Shown: positions 45,103 through 53,893 of the stretch, piece by piece
How positions within the stretch are numbered: the first letter of the stretch is position 1
Layout of the letters: every line of letters begins with the position of its first letter
Assembly (NCBI RefSeq): GCF_005887635.2
Contig: NZ_CP040820.1
Location: forward strand, 124,001-188,000
DNA length: 64,000 nt
Direction: 5' to 3'
DNA from: Paroceanicella profunda
GTDB taxonomy: Bacteria > Pseudomonadota > Alphaproteobacteria > Rhodobacterales > Rhodobacteraceae
Made by a program: the position numbers and the translations under genes
Notes under the pieces: model-generated
The model's database searches: none
What the model saw: only the letters and a program-made list of their open reading frames with translations
What the model was told of the DNA's origin: nothing

Positions 45103-47666
45103 TGACGGATGACACATTGCCTGACCTCACAAGCTGCGATCGCGAGCCGATCCACCTCCTCGGCCGCGTGCAGTCCTTCGGCTGCCTCGTCGGGCTGACG
45201 TTGGACTGGATGGTCTCGTGCCATTCGCAGAACGCCCCGGCCATGCTGGGCCGTGCGCCGGATGCGGAGCCGATGATCGGCGCCCCGGCGGCGGAGGTCT
45301 TCGGCGGGGACCTGATGCACCGGCTGCGCAACCGCATCCAGATGCTGCGCGCCGGCCAGGGGGTGGAGGTGATCAGCCGGGTCGCGCTGCCCACCGGCCA
45401 GCATGACATCTCGCTGCATGTCTCGGGCGACACCGTTGTGCTGGAGCTGGAGCCGCACCGGGGCGACAACCCGGAGGACACGGTCTCCACCGTGCGGCGC
45501 ATCATCGAGCGGGTGTCGCGCTATGCCGCGCCCGGGCGGCTGTTCGAGGATGCCGCGTATTTCCTGCAGCTCGACACCGGCTTCGACCGGGTGATGTTCT
45601 ACCGCTTCCTGGAGGACGGCGCCGGCGAGGTGATCGCCGAGGCCCGCGCCCCGGGCATGGAGAGCTACATGGGCCTGCGCTACCCGGCGAGCGACATTCC
45701 CCGCCAGGCCCGGGCGCTCTACCTGCGCCAGACCATCCGCCTGATCGCGGATTCCTCGGACGTCGGCAGCCCGGTCTCCCCGGTGACGGATGTGTCCGGG
45801 CGGATCATCGACCTCTCAAGCTCTGTGCTGCGCGCGGTCTCGCCCGTCCACCTCGCCTATCTGCGCAACATGGGCGTGGCTGCCTCCATGTCGATCTCGA
45901 TCATCGTGGAGGGGCGGCTCTGGGGGCTGATCGCCTGCCACCACCGCACGCCGCTGGTGCTCTCGCAGGTGCGGCGCAATGCGGCCGAGCTGTTCGGGCA
46001 GATGTTCTCGCTGGTGCTGCAGGCCAAGCTGCTGGAGGAGGAGCGCCAGCATGACGACCGGGTGCGCGACCTCTGCGCCGCGATCACCCGCGCCGCCATC
46101 CCCGAGGGCCCGATGGGCCGCATGCTGCTCGACTGCGTGCAGGAGTTCACCCCGCTGCTGGAGGCGGACGGCGTCGCCACGGTGATCGAGGGCGTGGTGG
46201 CCACCCGCGGCAAGGTGCCGGAGACGCCGGTGATCCTCGCCCTGGCCCGGGCGCTGAACCGCACCCCGACCGGCCAGGTCTATGCCACCGATCATCTCGC
46301 CGCGCTGGACCCCGCCACCGCCGCGCACGCGGAGCACGCCTCCGGCCTGCTCGCCATCCCGGTGTCGCGGCTGCCGCGCGACTACATCCTGTTCTTCCGC
46401 GGCGAGGTGCGCCGCAAGGTGACCTGGGCGGGCAACCCGCAGAAGCCGGCCAGTTCCACACTGCCCGGCGGCCAGCTCTCGCCCCGCACCAGCTTCGCGG
46501 CCTGGCAGGAGGAGGTGACCGGCCATTCCGAGGCCTGGACCCCGGCGCAGCGCCGCGTGGCCGGCCAGCTGCGCGTGAGCCTGCTGGAGGTCGTCCTGCG
46601 CCTCACAGACGAGGCCTCGCGCCTGCGCAAGAGCGCGGGCGAGAAGCAGGAGTTGCTGATTTCGGAGCTGAACCACCGGGTGCGCAACATCCTCGGCCTG
46701 GTGCGCGGCCTCGTCTCGCAGACCACGACGGGTGAGATCAGCACCGCGGAGATGGTCGTGGTGCTCGAAAGCCGCATCCAGGCGCTGGCCCGCGCCCATG
46801 ACCAGATCACCCGGGACAACTGGTCCCCCGCCTCGCTGCGCGAACTCGTGCGGGTGGAGGCCGAGTGCTGGCAGTTCGAGCGCCGCGACAGGGTGATCGT
46901 CACCGGGCGCGACATGCTTCTGATGCCCACCGCCTTCTCGGCGGTGGCGCTGGTGATCCATGAGCTGATGACCAACTCGGCCAAGTATGGCGCGCTGTCC
47001 GGCCCGCGGGGCGAGGTGCATGTCTCCCTCGTGGCGGACGCGGATGACGCGCTGATCCTGGACTGGACGGAGGTCGGCGGCCCGACGGTCGTCGAGCCCA
47101 CCCGGCGCGGCTTCGGCTCCACCATCATCGAGCGCTCGATCCCCTTCGAGCTGCAGGGCGAGGCCGAGGTGTCCTACCGGCCGGAGGGGCTGAGCGCGCG
47201 GTTCTGGGTTCCGGCGGTGCATGTGCGCCCGGGGGCCGCGGATGACGATGTCACGGCGCTCCCCGCGCCCGCGGCCGCGGCCGCGCCGCTGATCGCGCCG
47301 CGCCGGGTTCTGGTGCTGGAGGACAACCTGGTGATCGCGATGGATGCCGAGGGCATCTTCCGCGATCTCGGGGCGGAGACGGTGGTGCTGGCCGCGTCGA
47401 ACGCCCAGGCGGCCCAGCACCTGCAGGCCGCGCCCTTCGACCTCGCGCTGCTGGACGTGAACCTGGGGGCGGAAACGAGCTTTCCCTTCGCCGAACAGCT
47501 GCTCGCGGCCGGCATTCCCTTCGCCTTCGCCTCCGGCTACGGCGAGGGCGCGGATTTCCCCGCCACCCTGCGCAGCGCCCCGCGCTTCTCCAAGCCCTAC
47601 AACGAGGGCACGATCCGCAAGGTGCTGGCGCAGATGTCGCTTACCGGAACCAGCGGCGCCGCCTGA
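45102..47666 (+). CDS. bphP: Bacteriophytochrome: PAS-GAF-PHY, HWE histidine kinase and receiver
   Basis: An 854-residue red/far-red photoreceptor. Cys C12 (SCDREPIHLLG) should carry biliverdin; the GAF domain has YPASDIP (195-200), and the PHY tongue has PRTSF (461-465). The HWE-type kinase has the phosphoacceptor H525 (SELNHRVRNILG), IHELMTNSAKYGALS and DWTEVGGP. A C-terminal receiver domain (about 735-850) has the Asp pair in LVLEDN and phosphoacceptor D785 (LALLDVNLG). The fused layout equals Agrobacterium Agp2-type phytochromes. The heme oxygenase gene lies directly upstream. Output partners are not in view. Confidence 0.95.
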   Translation: MTDDTLPDLTSCDREPIHLLGRVQSFGCLVGLTLDWMVSCHSQNAPAMLGRAPDAEPMIGAPAAEVFGGDLMHRLRNRIQMLRAGQGVEVISRVALPTGQHDISLHVSGDTVVLELEPHRGDNPEDTVSTVRRIIERVSRYAAPGRLFEDAAYFLQLDTGFDRVMFYRFLEDGAGEVIAEARAPGMESYMGLRYPASDIPRQARALYLRQTIRLIADSSDVGSPVSPVTDVSGRIIDLSSSVLRAVSPVHLAYLRNMGVAASMSISIIVEGRLWGLIACHHRTPLVLSQVRRNAAELFGQMFSLVLQAKLLEEERQHDDRVRDLCAAITRAAIPEGPMGRMLLDCVQEFTPLLEADGVATVIEGVVATRGKVPETPVILALARALNRTPTGQVYATDHLAALDPATAAHAEHASGLLAIPVSRLPRDYILFFRGEVRRKVTWAGNPQKPASSTLPGGQLSPRTSFAAWQEEVTGHSEAWTPAQRRVAGQLRVSLLEVVLRLTDEASRLRKSAGEKQELLISELNHRVRNILGLVRGLVSQTTTGEISTAEMVVVLESRIQALARAHDQITRDNWSPASLRELVRVEAECWQFERRDRVIVTGRDMLLMPTAFSAVALVIHELMTNSAKYGALSGPRGEVHVSLVADADDALILDWTEVGGPTVVEPTRRGFGSTIIERSIPFELQGEAEVSYRPEGLSARFWVPAVHVRPGAADDDVTALPAPAAAAAPLIAPRRVLVLEDNLVIAMDAEGIFRDLGAETVVLAASNAQAAQHLQAAPFDLALLDVNLGAETSFPFAEQLLAAGIPFAFASGYGEGADFPATLRSAPRFSKPYNEGTIRKVLAQMSLTGTSGAA

Positions 47667-47895
47667 ACGCCGGCCTGAGGGCGCAGGTCCGCCGTGCCGC
47701 CCGGGCCGCCCTGAGGGCGCAAGGGGGCGGCCGCGCGAGCCCTGAGGGCGCGAGGGGTCCGGGCCCGACGCGCGGTTCCGCAGGCCCTCGGGATCAGGCA
47801 CGTCCCGGAGCTCGGCTGCGCGCGCCTCGTGTTTCGCGAAGCCCGACCCGCGTGCTCCCAAGGCGGTCGCGCCGGGGAAGACCGGGCCCGGCCGC
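47667..47895. repeat. Short intergenic repeats after the phytochrome gene
   Basis: CCTGAGGGCGC occurs three times, at 47674, 47710 and 47741, spaced 36 and 31 bases, in otherwise non-coding GC-rich sequence between the convergent phytochrome and reductase genes. The remaining sequence holds nothing recognised. Confidence 0.45.
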
Positions 47896-47940
47896 GCCTG
47901 TGCGCCCTGTGTGCCCGGAAGGGGTTCCGGGCGCACAGGC
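47896..47940. terminator. Bidirectional terminator with two overlapping pairings
   Basis: CTGTGTGCCCGGAA (47907-47920) pairs with TTCCGGGCGCACAG (47925-47938) around GGGG with one G-U pair. Alternatively GCCTGTGCGCCC (47896-47907) pairs perfectly with GGGCGCACAGGC (47929-47940). It lies between convergent genes. The two pairings exclude each other. Confidence 0.65.
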
Positions 47941-47974
47941 TGCCTGACGCGGAAGAGGCCGGGCGCCCTGCGGG

Positions 47975-49006
47975 TCAGCCCTGCGTCGGGTCGGCGCCGA
48001 CGCGGATGACCAGCTTGCCGCGGTTGCGCCCGGTGAGCAGGCCCTGGAAGGCGTCGACGGTGTTCTCCAGCCCGTCGACGATCTCCTCGCGGTAGATCAC
48101 CTTGCCCTCCGCCAGCCAGCCGCCCATCTCGCGCAGGAAGTCTCCCATGCGCTCGATGTGGTCGAACTGCAGGAACCCGCGGAAGGTGAGGCGCCGGGTG
48201 AGCACGAGGCCCATCGCGGCGGGCAGGCGGTCCGGGCCCGGGGGCGGGGCGCTGTCATTGTAATGCGCGATGCGCCCGCACACCGGGATGCGGCCGAAAT
48301 CGTTCATCAGCGGCAGCACCGCCTCGAACACCGGGCCGCCGACATTCTCGAAATAGATGTCCACCCCGTCCGGGCAGGCGGCGGCGAGGGCCTCGGGGAA
48401 GCCGTCCTCGCGGTAGTTCACCGCGGCGTCGAAGCCGAGGGTCTCGGTCACGTAGCGGCACTTGTCCTCGGCGCCGGCCACCCCGATCACGCGGCACCCG
48501 AGCAGGCGCCCGATCTGCCCCACGGCCTGACCCACCGCGCCGGAGGCGGCGGAAACCACGATGGTCTCGCCCGGTTTCGGCTTGCCGTGTTCGAGCAGGC
48601 CGACATAGGCGGTGAAGCCGGGCATGCCCAGCACGCCGAGCGCGGCGGAGAGCGGGCCGTGCGCCGGGTCCAGTTTCCGCAGGCCGGTGCCGTCGGAGAG
48701 CGCATGCGTCTGCCAGCCGGCGCCGGCCAGCACGAAATCGCCCGGGGCGTAGCCCTCCAGCCGGCTCTCCATCACCTCGCAGACGGTGCCGCCCACCATG
48801 GTGTCCCCCGGGTGCAGATGGGCGGCGTAGGAGCGTGTGGGGCTCATGCGGCCGCGCATGTAGGGGTCCAGCGAGAGGTAGATCACCCTGAGCAGCACCT
48901 GCCCCTCGGCGGGTACGGGCAGGGGGATGTCCTCGAGCTTCAGGTGCTCGGTGGTCGGCATGCCTTGCGGATAGGCGGCGAGGTAGATGCGGCGGGCGGT
49001 GGTCAT
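47975..49006 (-). CDS. NADPH-dependent medium-chain reductase (CurA/leukotriene B4 12-hydroxydehydrogenase type)
   Basis: A 343-residue zinc-independent reductase. The N-terminus has VIYLSLDPYMRGRMSPTRSY, typical of this MDR branch. The NADP fold reads ETIVVSAASGAVGQAVGQIG, then GIAGAEDKC-like VIGVAGAEDKC, and DIYFENVGGPVFEAV follows. No structural-zinc cysteines are present. Relatives reduce enone double bonds, as in curcumin and leukotriene reductases. It has AGGACC upstream and appears to be a single-gene unit, with the second minisatellite before it. Confidence 0.88.
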   Translation of the reverse strand: MTTARRIYLAAYPQGMPTTEHLKLEDIPLPVPAEGQVLLRVIYLSLDPYMRGRMSPTRSYAAHLHPGDTMVGGTVCEVMESRLEGYAPGDFVLAGAGWQTHALSDGTGLRKLDPAHGPLSAALGVLGMPGFTAYVGLLEHGKPKPGETIVVSAASGAVGQAVGQIGRLLGCRVIGVAGAEDKCRYVTETLGFDAAVNYREDGFPEALAAACPDGVDIYFENVGGPVFEAVLPLMNDFGRIPVCGRIAHYNDSAPPPGPDRLPAAMGLVLTRRLTFRGFLQFDHIERMGDFLREMGGWLAEGKVIYREEIVDGLENTVDAFQGLLTGRNRGKLVIRVGADPTQG

Positions 49007-49087
49007 GGGGCTGGTCCTGCGATTGTGTCGGTGGAAAGGATGGCGCGGGAGAGCGGGCGCGTCGACCCCCGATCGCCTCCGCGCGGC

Positions 49088-49340
49088 AGGTGCGTGGCCC
49101 CGCGGCAGGTGCGTCGCCCCCCCCTGCGGAAGGTGTGTCGTGCCTGCGCGAAGGATGCGCCGCCCCGGCACGGCAGGTGCGCCGCGCCCCCGGGCGACGG
49201 GTGTGCCGCCCCGGCGCGGAAGGTGTGCCGCGCCCCGAGCGACAGGTGTGCCGCCCCGGCGCGTGAGGTGCATCGTGCCTGCGCGACGGGTGCGCCGCCT
49301 CGCGTGCGGAAGGTGCGCCGCCTCCGGCGGCAGGTGTTTC
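49088..49340. repeat. Degenerate minisatellite, 22-23-bp period, about 12 copies
   Basis: The core AGGTG(C/T)G(C/T)CG, or GGGTG forms, recurs at 49088, 49107, 49131, 49152, 49175, 49199, 49221, 49244, 49266, 49288, 49311 and 49332. Steps are mostly 21-24 bases, and GCCCCGGCG-like or CCTGCGCG-like filler lies between cores. It sits upstream of the reductase on the minus strand and within an 890-base gap. Confidence 0.75.
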
Positions 49341-49896
49341 GTTCCCCGAGCGCGGCTCCGGTCAGGGTTCCGCGCGTGGCAGGCGCAGCGGGCGGCATGC
49401 GCGGTGCGCAAGCACGATTGGCCCTTCGCATTCGCGCGGGAGAGGGGAAGCAGGCGGGGCGCCGGGGCTCTCCTGCTTTCGCCGGAGGTCCGGAGGCGCT
49501 GCGCGGGAGGCAGGGCGGCGTGGCAGGGGGCCGGGGCCGCATTGCGCGGTTTTGCCCGCGCCGGGGCGGGCGGCAACAGGGGCGCAGGGCGTCGCGCCGG
49601 CGGGCGAGCGGGGCGTTCGGGACGGTGGCCGGACAGTGCGGGACTCGCGGCGGCGCCTCGGCACGTCAGGCCGGCATGTCGGGGATGGGTGCCCGGTCCG
49701 GGGAGGGCGAGACCTGCGCCGCGGTGGCGGGGAGCGGTTCGGCCGGGTGTGCGGGGGGCGGCGGATCCGGGGAGGACATGGCTCAGGCCCGCAGGGCCGG
49801 GCGGTATCCGTCCGGGGCGACGGGCGGGGCCGGAAGGCGTCCGGGCGGCGGCAGGGCCGCCCGGGAGAGGGACAGGAGGCGAATCGGGCGCCGGTG
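49341..49896. other. Intergenic stretch without a recognised gene
   Basis: About 555 GC-rich bases between the minisatellite and the 3' end of the helicase gene. Long frames are open on both strands but lack motifs and start signals. No RNA gene was seen. Confidence 0.5.
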
Positions 49897-51654
49897 TCAG
49901 TCCGCCCGGTTGCCCTTGCGGTGGCGGGCCGGCGGGCCGGAGCGGGCCGCGCCCGCGCGTGCGCCGCCGGGGCCCTTGCGCATCGGCGCGCCGGTGCGGG
50001 GCTTGCCGCGGAAGGATTTCTCGCCGCGCGGGCCGGCCGGGGCCGGGCCCATGTCGGTCGGCTCGCCCTGGATCGGGGTCACCGTGATGCCCTTTTCCAG
50101 CGCGCGCTGCGGGCCGAGAGCGGCGAGGAAGGCCTCGGCATGCCCGGCCGCGATCTGCACGTGGGTCTCCTCGGCCTGCATGCGGATCGCGCCCACTTCG
50201 CGGCGCGACAGTCCGCCGGCCTCGCAGAGCATCGGCAGCAGCCAGCGCGGCTCCGCATTCTGGTTGCGCCCCACGGAGAGCGAGAACCAGGCGCTTTCGC
50301 CGAAGGCTTCCGGCTTGCGCTTCGCGCCCACGGAGGCGGACGCGACGTCGAGCAGTTCCTCCGGCGCGGACTGGCCGGAGCGGGCGCGGCGGATGAAGGC
50401 GGCGGCCACCTTCTCGGCGCCGTGCCGGGCCAGCAGCTCGGCGACCAGCGCGGCCTCCTCGCCGGTGGGGGCGGCTTCGAGCGCGGCATCGCCCAGCAGG
50501 CGCTGGTCGTCCTTCGCGAGGATCGCGGCGGCGGAGGGCGGCGCGGCCCATTCCGCGTCGATCCGCGCCGAGGCCAGCAGGCGCTCGGCCCGCTTGCGGC
50601 CCGAGGGGGCGACGATCAGCGCGCTCACGCCCTTGCGCCCGGCGCGGCCGGTGCGGCCGGAGCGGTGCAGCAGGCCCTCGCGGTTGGTGGGAAGGTCGGC
50701 GTGGATCACCAGTTCCAGGCCGGGAAGGTCGATGCCGCGCGCCGCGACATCCGTGGCCACGCAGACCCGGGCGCGCCCGTCGCGCATCGCCTGCAGGGCG
50801 TGGCTGCGCTCCGCCTGGCTCAGCTCGCCGGAGAGGGCGACCACGGGGAAGCCCCGGTTGCCCAGCCGTGCGGTCATGTGGGTGACACCGGCGCGGGTGT
50901 TGCAGAACACGATGGCGTTCTCGGCGTCGTAGAAGCGCAGCAGGTTGAGGATCGCGTTTTCCTTGTCGCTCGCGGCGGCCATGAGCACGCGGTACTCGAT
51001 GTCGACGTGCTGGCTCGCCTCGGCGGTGGTGGTGATGCGCTGCGCATCGCGCTGGTAGCGCTTGGCCAGGGCCGCGATCGGGCGGGAGACCGTGGCGGAG
51101 AACATCATCGTGCGGCGCTCGTCCGGGGAGGCCTGCAGGATGGCCTCGAGGTCCTCGCGGAAGCCCAGGTCGAGCATCTCGTCGGCCTCGTCCAGCACCA
51201 CGGCCTCGATCTCCGAGAGGTTGAGGGCGCCGCGGGCGATGTGGTCGCGCAGGCGGCCGGGGGTGCCGACGACGATATGCGCGCCGCGCTCCAGCGTGCG
51301 CCGCTCGGTGCGCATGTCCATGCCGCCGACGCAGGTGGCAAGCACGGCGCCGGTCTCGCCGTAGAGCCATTCCAGCTCCCGGCACACCTGGAGGGCCAGC
51401 TCGCGGGTCGGTGCGATGACCATGGCGCGGGGAGCGCCGGCGCGGGGGAAGCGGGCCTCGCCGCCCAGAAGCTGCGGCGCGAGGGCGAGGCCGAAGGCCA
51501 CCGTCTTGCCGGAGCCGGTCTGGGCGGAGACCAGTGCGTCCGCCGTGCCCAGCTCGGGCGCGATGACTGCCGTCTGGACCGGGGTGAGCCGCTCGTAACC
51601 GCGTTTCTGCAATGCCGCGGCCAGCGCCGGCACGATGCCTTCGAACTCTGTCAT
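49897..51654 (-). CDS. DEAD-box RNA helicase with DbpA-type RNA-binding domain
   Basis: A 585-residue ATP-dependent RNA helicase. The Q motif is near residues 18-30, Walker A is AQTGSGKT (44-51), motif Ia is PTRELA (82-87), and DEAD is at 155-158. SAT and HRSGRTGRAGRKG follow. A DbpA RNA-binding domain (about 450-525, LLPMLCEAGGLSRREVGAIR) comes next, and then a basic Arg/Gly-rich tail. DbpA proteins act in 50S ribosome assembly; CsdA-like helicases share the domain, so the exact role is open. A TACAAT -10-like element stands on the minus strand at 51781-51786, about 127 bases before the start. Confidence 0.93.
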   Translation of the reverse strand: MTEFEGIVPALAAALQKRGYERLTPVQTAVIAPELGTADALVSAQTGSGKTVAFGLALAPQLLGGEARFPRAGAPRAMVIAPTRELALQVCRELEWLYGETGAVLATCVGGMDMRTERRTLERGAHIVVGTPGRLRDHIARGALNLSEIEAVVLDEADEMLDLGFREDLEAILQASPDERRTMMFSATVSRPIAALAKRYQRDAQRITTTAEASQHVDIEYRVLMAAASDKENAILNLLRFYDAENAIVFCNTRAGVTHMTARLGNRGFPVVALSGELSQAERSHALQAMRDGRARVCVATDVAARGIDLPGLELVIHADLPTNREGLLHRSGRTGRAGRKGVSALIVAPSGRKRAERLLASARIDAEWAAPPSAAAILAKDDQRLLGDAALEAAPTGEEAALVAELLARHGAEKVAAAFIRRARSGQSAPEELLDVASASVGAKRKPEAFGESAWFSLSVGRNQNAEPRWLLPMLCEAGGLSRREVGAIRMQAEETHVQIAAGHAEAFLAALGPQRALEKGITVTPIQGEPTDMGPAPAGPRGEKSFRGKPRTGAPMRKGPGGARAGAARSGPPARHRKGNRAD

Positions 51655-51868
51655 GTTCCGTCTTTCGGAAAAGTCGTCCTGTCGCCGCGGCTCCGGAGAG
51701 CCCGGACGCGTACGCTGTCCCTACCCGGCGAGAGGCCGGGGGAGGAACGATTCCCCCCGCTCCTACTGCGCACGGGCGGGATTGTACAGGGATGGCGGCG
51801 CCTTTCGGGCCGATTGGGCCCGGGCGTGCTCTCCCGGCATCGCTCGCGCGCGGGCCGCCCGGCGGCGC

Positions 51869-52825
51869 TCAGTCGAGCCGGCGCAGCGGCGTGCCGGCGG
51901 CCCAGGCGGCGATGTCCTCCACCGCCTCGGCATGGAAGCGGCGGAAGGTCTCGCGCGTGGCATAGCCCAGGTGCGGGGTGAGCAAGAGCCGCCCCGGGCC
52001 GGTGAGGTCGGGGGCCAGCAGCGGGTGGCCCGGCGGCAGCGGCTCCGTGTCGAACACGTCGAGCGCGGCGCTCATCAGGGGGCGGGCGCGCAGCGTGGCG
52101 AGCAGGGCCCGCGTGTCCACGACCGGCCCGCGCGAGGTGTTCACCAGCATCGCGTCGGGCTTCATCGCGTCGAGGGCGGCGGCGTCGATCATCCCGCGGC
52201 TGCGCTCCGAGAGCACGACATGGACGGAGACCGCATCCGCCTGCGCCATCAGCGCGTGCAGCGAGGGGCAGGCGAGCACGCCGAGCGCCTCGGCCCGGGC
52301 CGCATCCAGGTTCGGCGACCAGGCGACGACACGCATGCCGAGCGCCTGGCCGAGGGCCGCCATCTGTCCGCCGATGTTCCCCAGCCCGACCAGCCCGAGG
52401 GTGAGCCCGGCCAGATCGCGCCCCAGCGCGCGCTGCCAGCCGCCCGCGGCAAGGGAGGCCGATTCGGGCCCCAGCCGGCGCGCGAGGGCGAGCAGCAGCA
52501 GCAAGGCCAGCTCGGAGGTGGTGGTCTTGCGCGATCCGGTGCCGCAGACGGTGACGCCCCGGGCCCGGGCCGCCGCCATGTCGATGGCGAGGTTGCGCAT
52601 GCCGCTGGTGACCACGAGTTTCAGCGCCGGAAGCGCCGCGATCAGCTCCGCCCCCAGCGGCATGCGCTCGCGCATCAGGCAGAGCACGTCGAAGGGCGCG
52701 AGGCGGGCGGCGCGCTCCGCCTCCGGAATCGGGGCGTCGAACACGGTGATCGTGGCGCCGAGGGAGGCCCAGTCGGCCATGGCGAGGGCGTCGCCGGTGT
52801 AGTCGTCGAGAATGGCGATGTTCAT
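51869..52825 (-). CDS. D-isomer-specific 2-hydroxyacid dehydrogenase
   Basis: A 318-residue NAD-dependent enzyme. The Rossmann motif is LGLVGLGNIGGQMAALGQAL, near residues 142-160. The active-site Arg lies in VNTSRGPVVD, the Glu in DVFDTEPLPPGHPL, and the His in LTPHLGYAT. The overall pattern fits the phosphoglycerate dehydrogenase-like branch. The start follows GGAGG at 7-base spacing. It stands alone between the helicase and the two-component genes, and the substrate cannot be named. Confidence 0.9.
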   Translation of the reverse strand: MNIAILDDYTGDALAMADWASLGATITVFDAPIPEAERAARLAPFDVLCLMRERMPLGAELIAALPALKLVVTSGMRNLAIDMAAARARGVTVCGTGSRKTTTSELALLLLLALARRLGPESASLAAGGWQRALGRDLAGLTLGLVGLGNIGGQMAALGQALGMRVVAWSPNLDAARAEALGVLACPSLHALMAQADAVSVHVVLSERSRGMIDAAALDAMKPDAMLVNTSRGPVVDTRALLATLRARPLMSAALDVFDTEPLPPGHPLLAPDLTGPGRLLLTPHLGYATRETFRRFHAEAVEDIAAWAAGTPLRRLD

Positions 52826-53107
52826 GCCCGGCCTCCGAAGCGCGTCTGCGCCGAGCATCTGGACCCGCCGCGGCCCGCTTGGCAAGCCCCCGGCGTGGAG
52901 CCGAAGCCTGCGGTCAGGTGAGGGGCGGCCCGGGCCTCCCGATCCCGCCGGCCGCGCCGCCCCGCTCCGCCGCGGCGGGGAAAAGAGCGGCGAAGCCATG
53001 TGCCGACATCGCGCCCGGCAGGCCGGACGGATGCAGGGCATGCCTGGTGGCCGGCGGGGGCGCGAGGCCGGCGCGGGTGCGGCGCCCCTTGCGGAGGCGC
53101 GGCCCGG

Positions 53108-53893
53108 TCAGCGCTCGCCGCGCAGCCAGGCCTGCAGCTTCACCTCGGCGCGTTCGAGTTCCTGGGGGTTGAGGATGCGCCGCTGCAGGGCGCGGGCCAC
53201 GGCGCGGGAGCGCTGGTTGAAGTCGCCGGGGGCGAGATCGTCGCCCTCGGGCAGCACCTCCAGCTTGTCGTAGAGCCCGCGCAACCGGTTCTGCACCGAG
53301 CGCAGCGACAGGTGCTGGCGGCGGGCGATGCAGCGGTCGGTAAGGCCCAGGGCCGCGTCCACCAGCACGGCGTGCTCGGCCTCGGTGAGGCCGCGCTCCG
53401 GGCGGTTGCGGGCGTGCTGGATCTGGTGGACCTCGCGGTCGATGACGATCTGCGCCTCCAGGAAGATCGCGCGCAGCGCCAGTTTCAGCCGCTCGCCGGA
53501 GGCGGTCTTGAGCACGTAGCCGTAGGCGGCCTCCTTCGGCACGATGCGCGAGATGCCGCGCACGTAGGCCTCGTCGGAGTAGTTCGACCAGAACAGGATG
53601 CGGGTGGCCGGGCGCTCGGCCCAGATGGTGCGGGCGGCCTCGATGCCGGTGCGCCGGCTCATCTGCAGGTCCATCACCACCGAGGCGCAGCCGGGCTCGC
53701 GCGCCAGCCGCTCGCCCTCCACCCCGTCCCTGGCCTCCACGATGTCGACCAGCCCGGGCAGCGCGCCGCGCACCGCCTCGCGCAGATAGCTCGCGTGCAG
53801 CGGGTCATCCTCCACCACGAGCACCTTCATGCCGAGGCCGTCTGCGGGCGGAAGCACGGCGTCGTGGGGCGTGGACGGGTCGGGAAGGATCAT
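53108..53893 (-). CDS. NarL/LuxR-type response regulator
   Basis: A 261-residue regulator. The receiver domain (about residues 22-150) has VLVVEDDP, phosphoacceptor Asp in SVVMDLQMSRRTG, and the conserved Lys in YVLKTAS. The C-terminal LuxR helix-turn-helix is LTEAEHAVLVDAALGLTDRC with RSVQNRLRGLYDKL. Its start overlaps the kinase stop (TGATG) with AGGAG upstream; an internal ATG at 53830 would remove the 21-residue N-terminal extension. It works with the kinase directly upstream. The divergent sugar ABC operon, 500 bases away, is a plausible target. Confidence 0.9.
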   Translation of the reverse strand: MILPDPSTPHDAVLPPADGLGMKVLVVEDDPLHASYLREAVRGALPGLVDIVEARDGVEGERLAREPGCASVVMDLQMSRRTGIEAARTIWAERPATRILFWSNYSDEAYVRGISRIVPKEAAYGYVLKTASGERLKLALRAIFLEAQIVIDREVHQIQHARNRPERGLTEAEHAVLVDAALGLTDRCIARRQHLSLRSVQNRLRGLYDKLEVLPEGDDLAPGDFNQRSRAVARALQRRILNPQELERAEVKLQAWLRGER

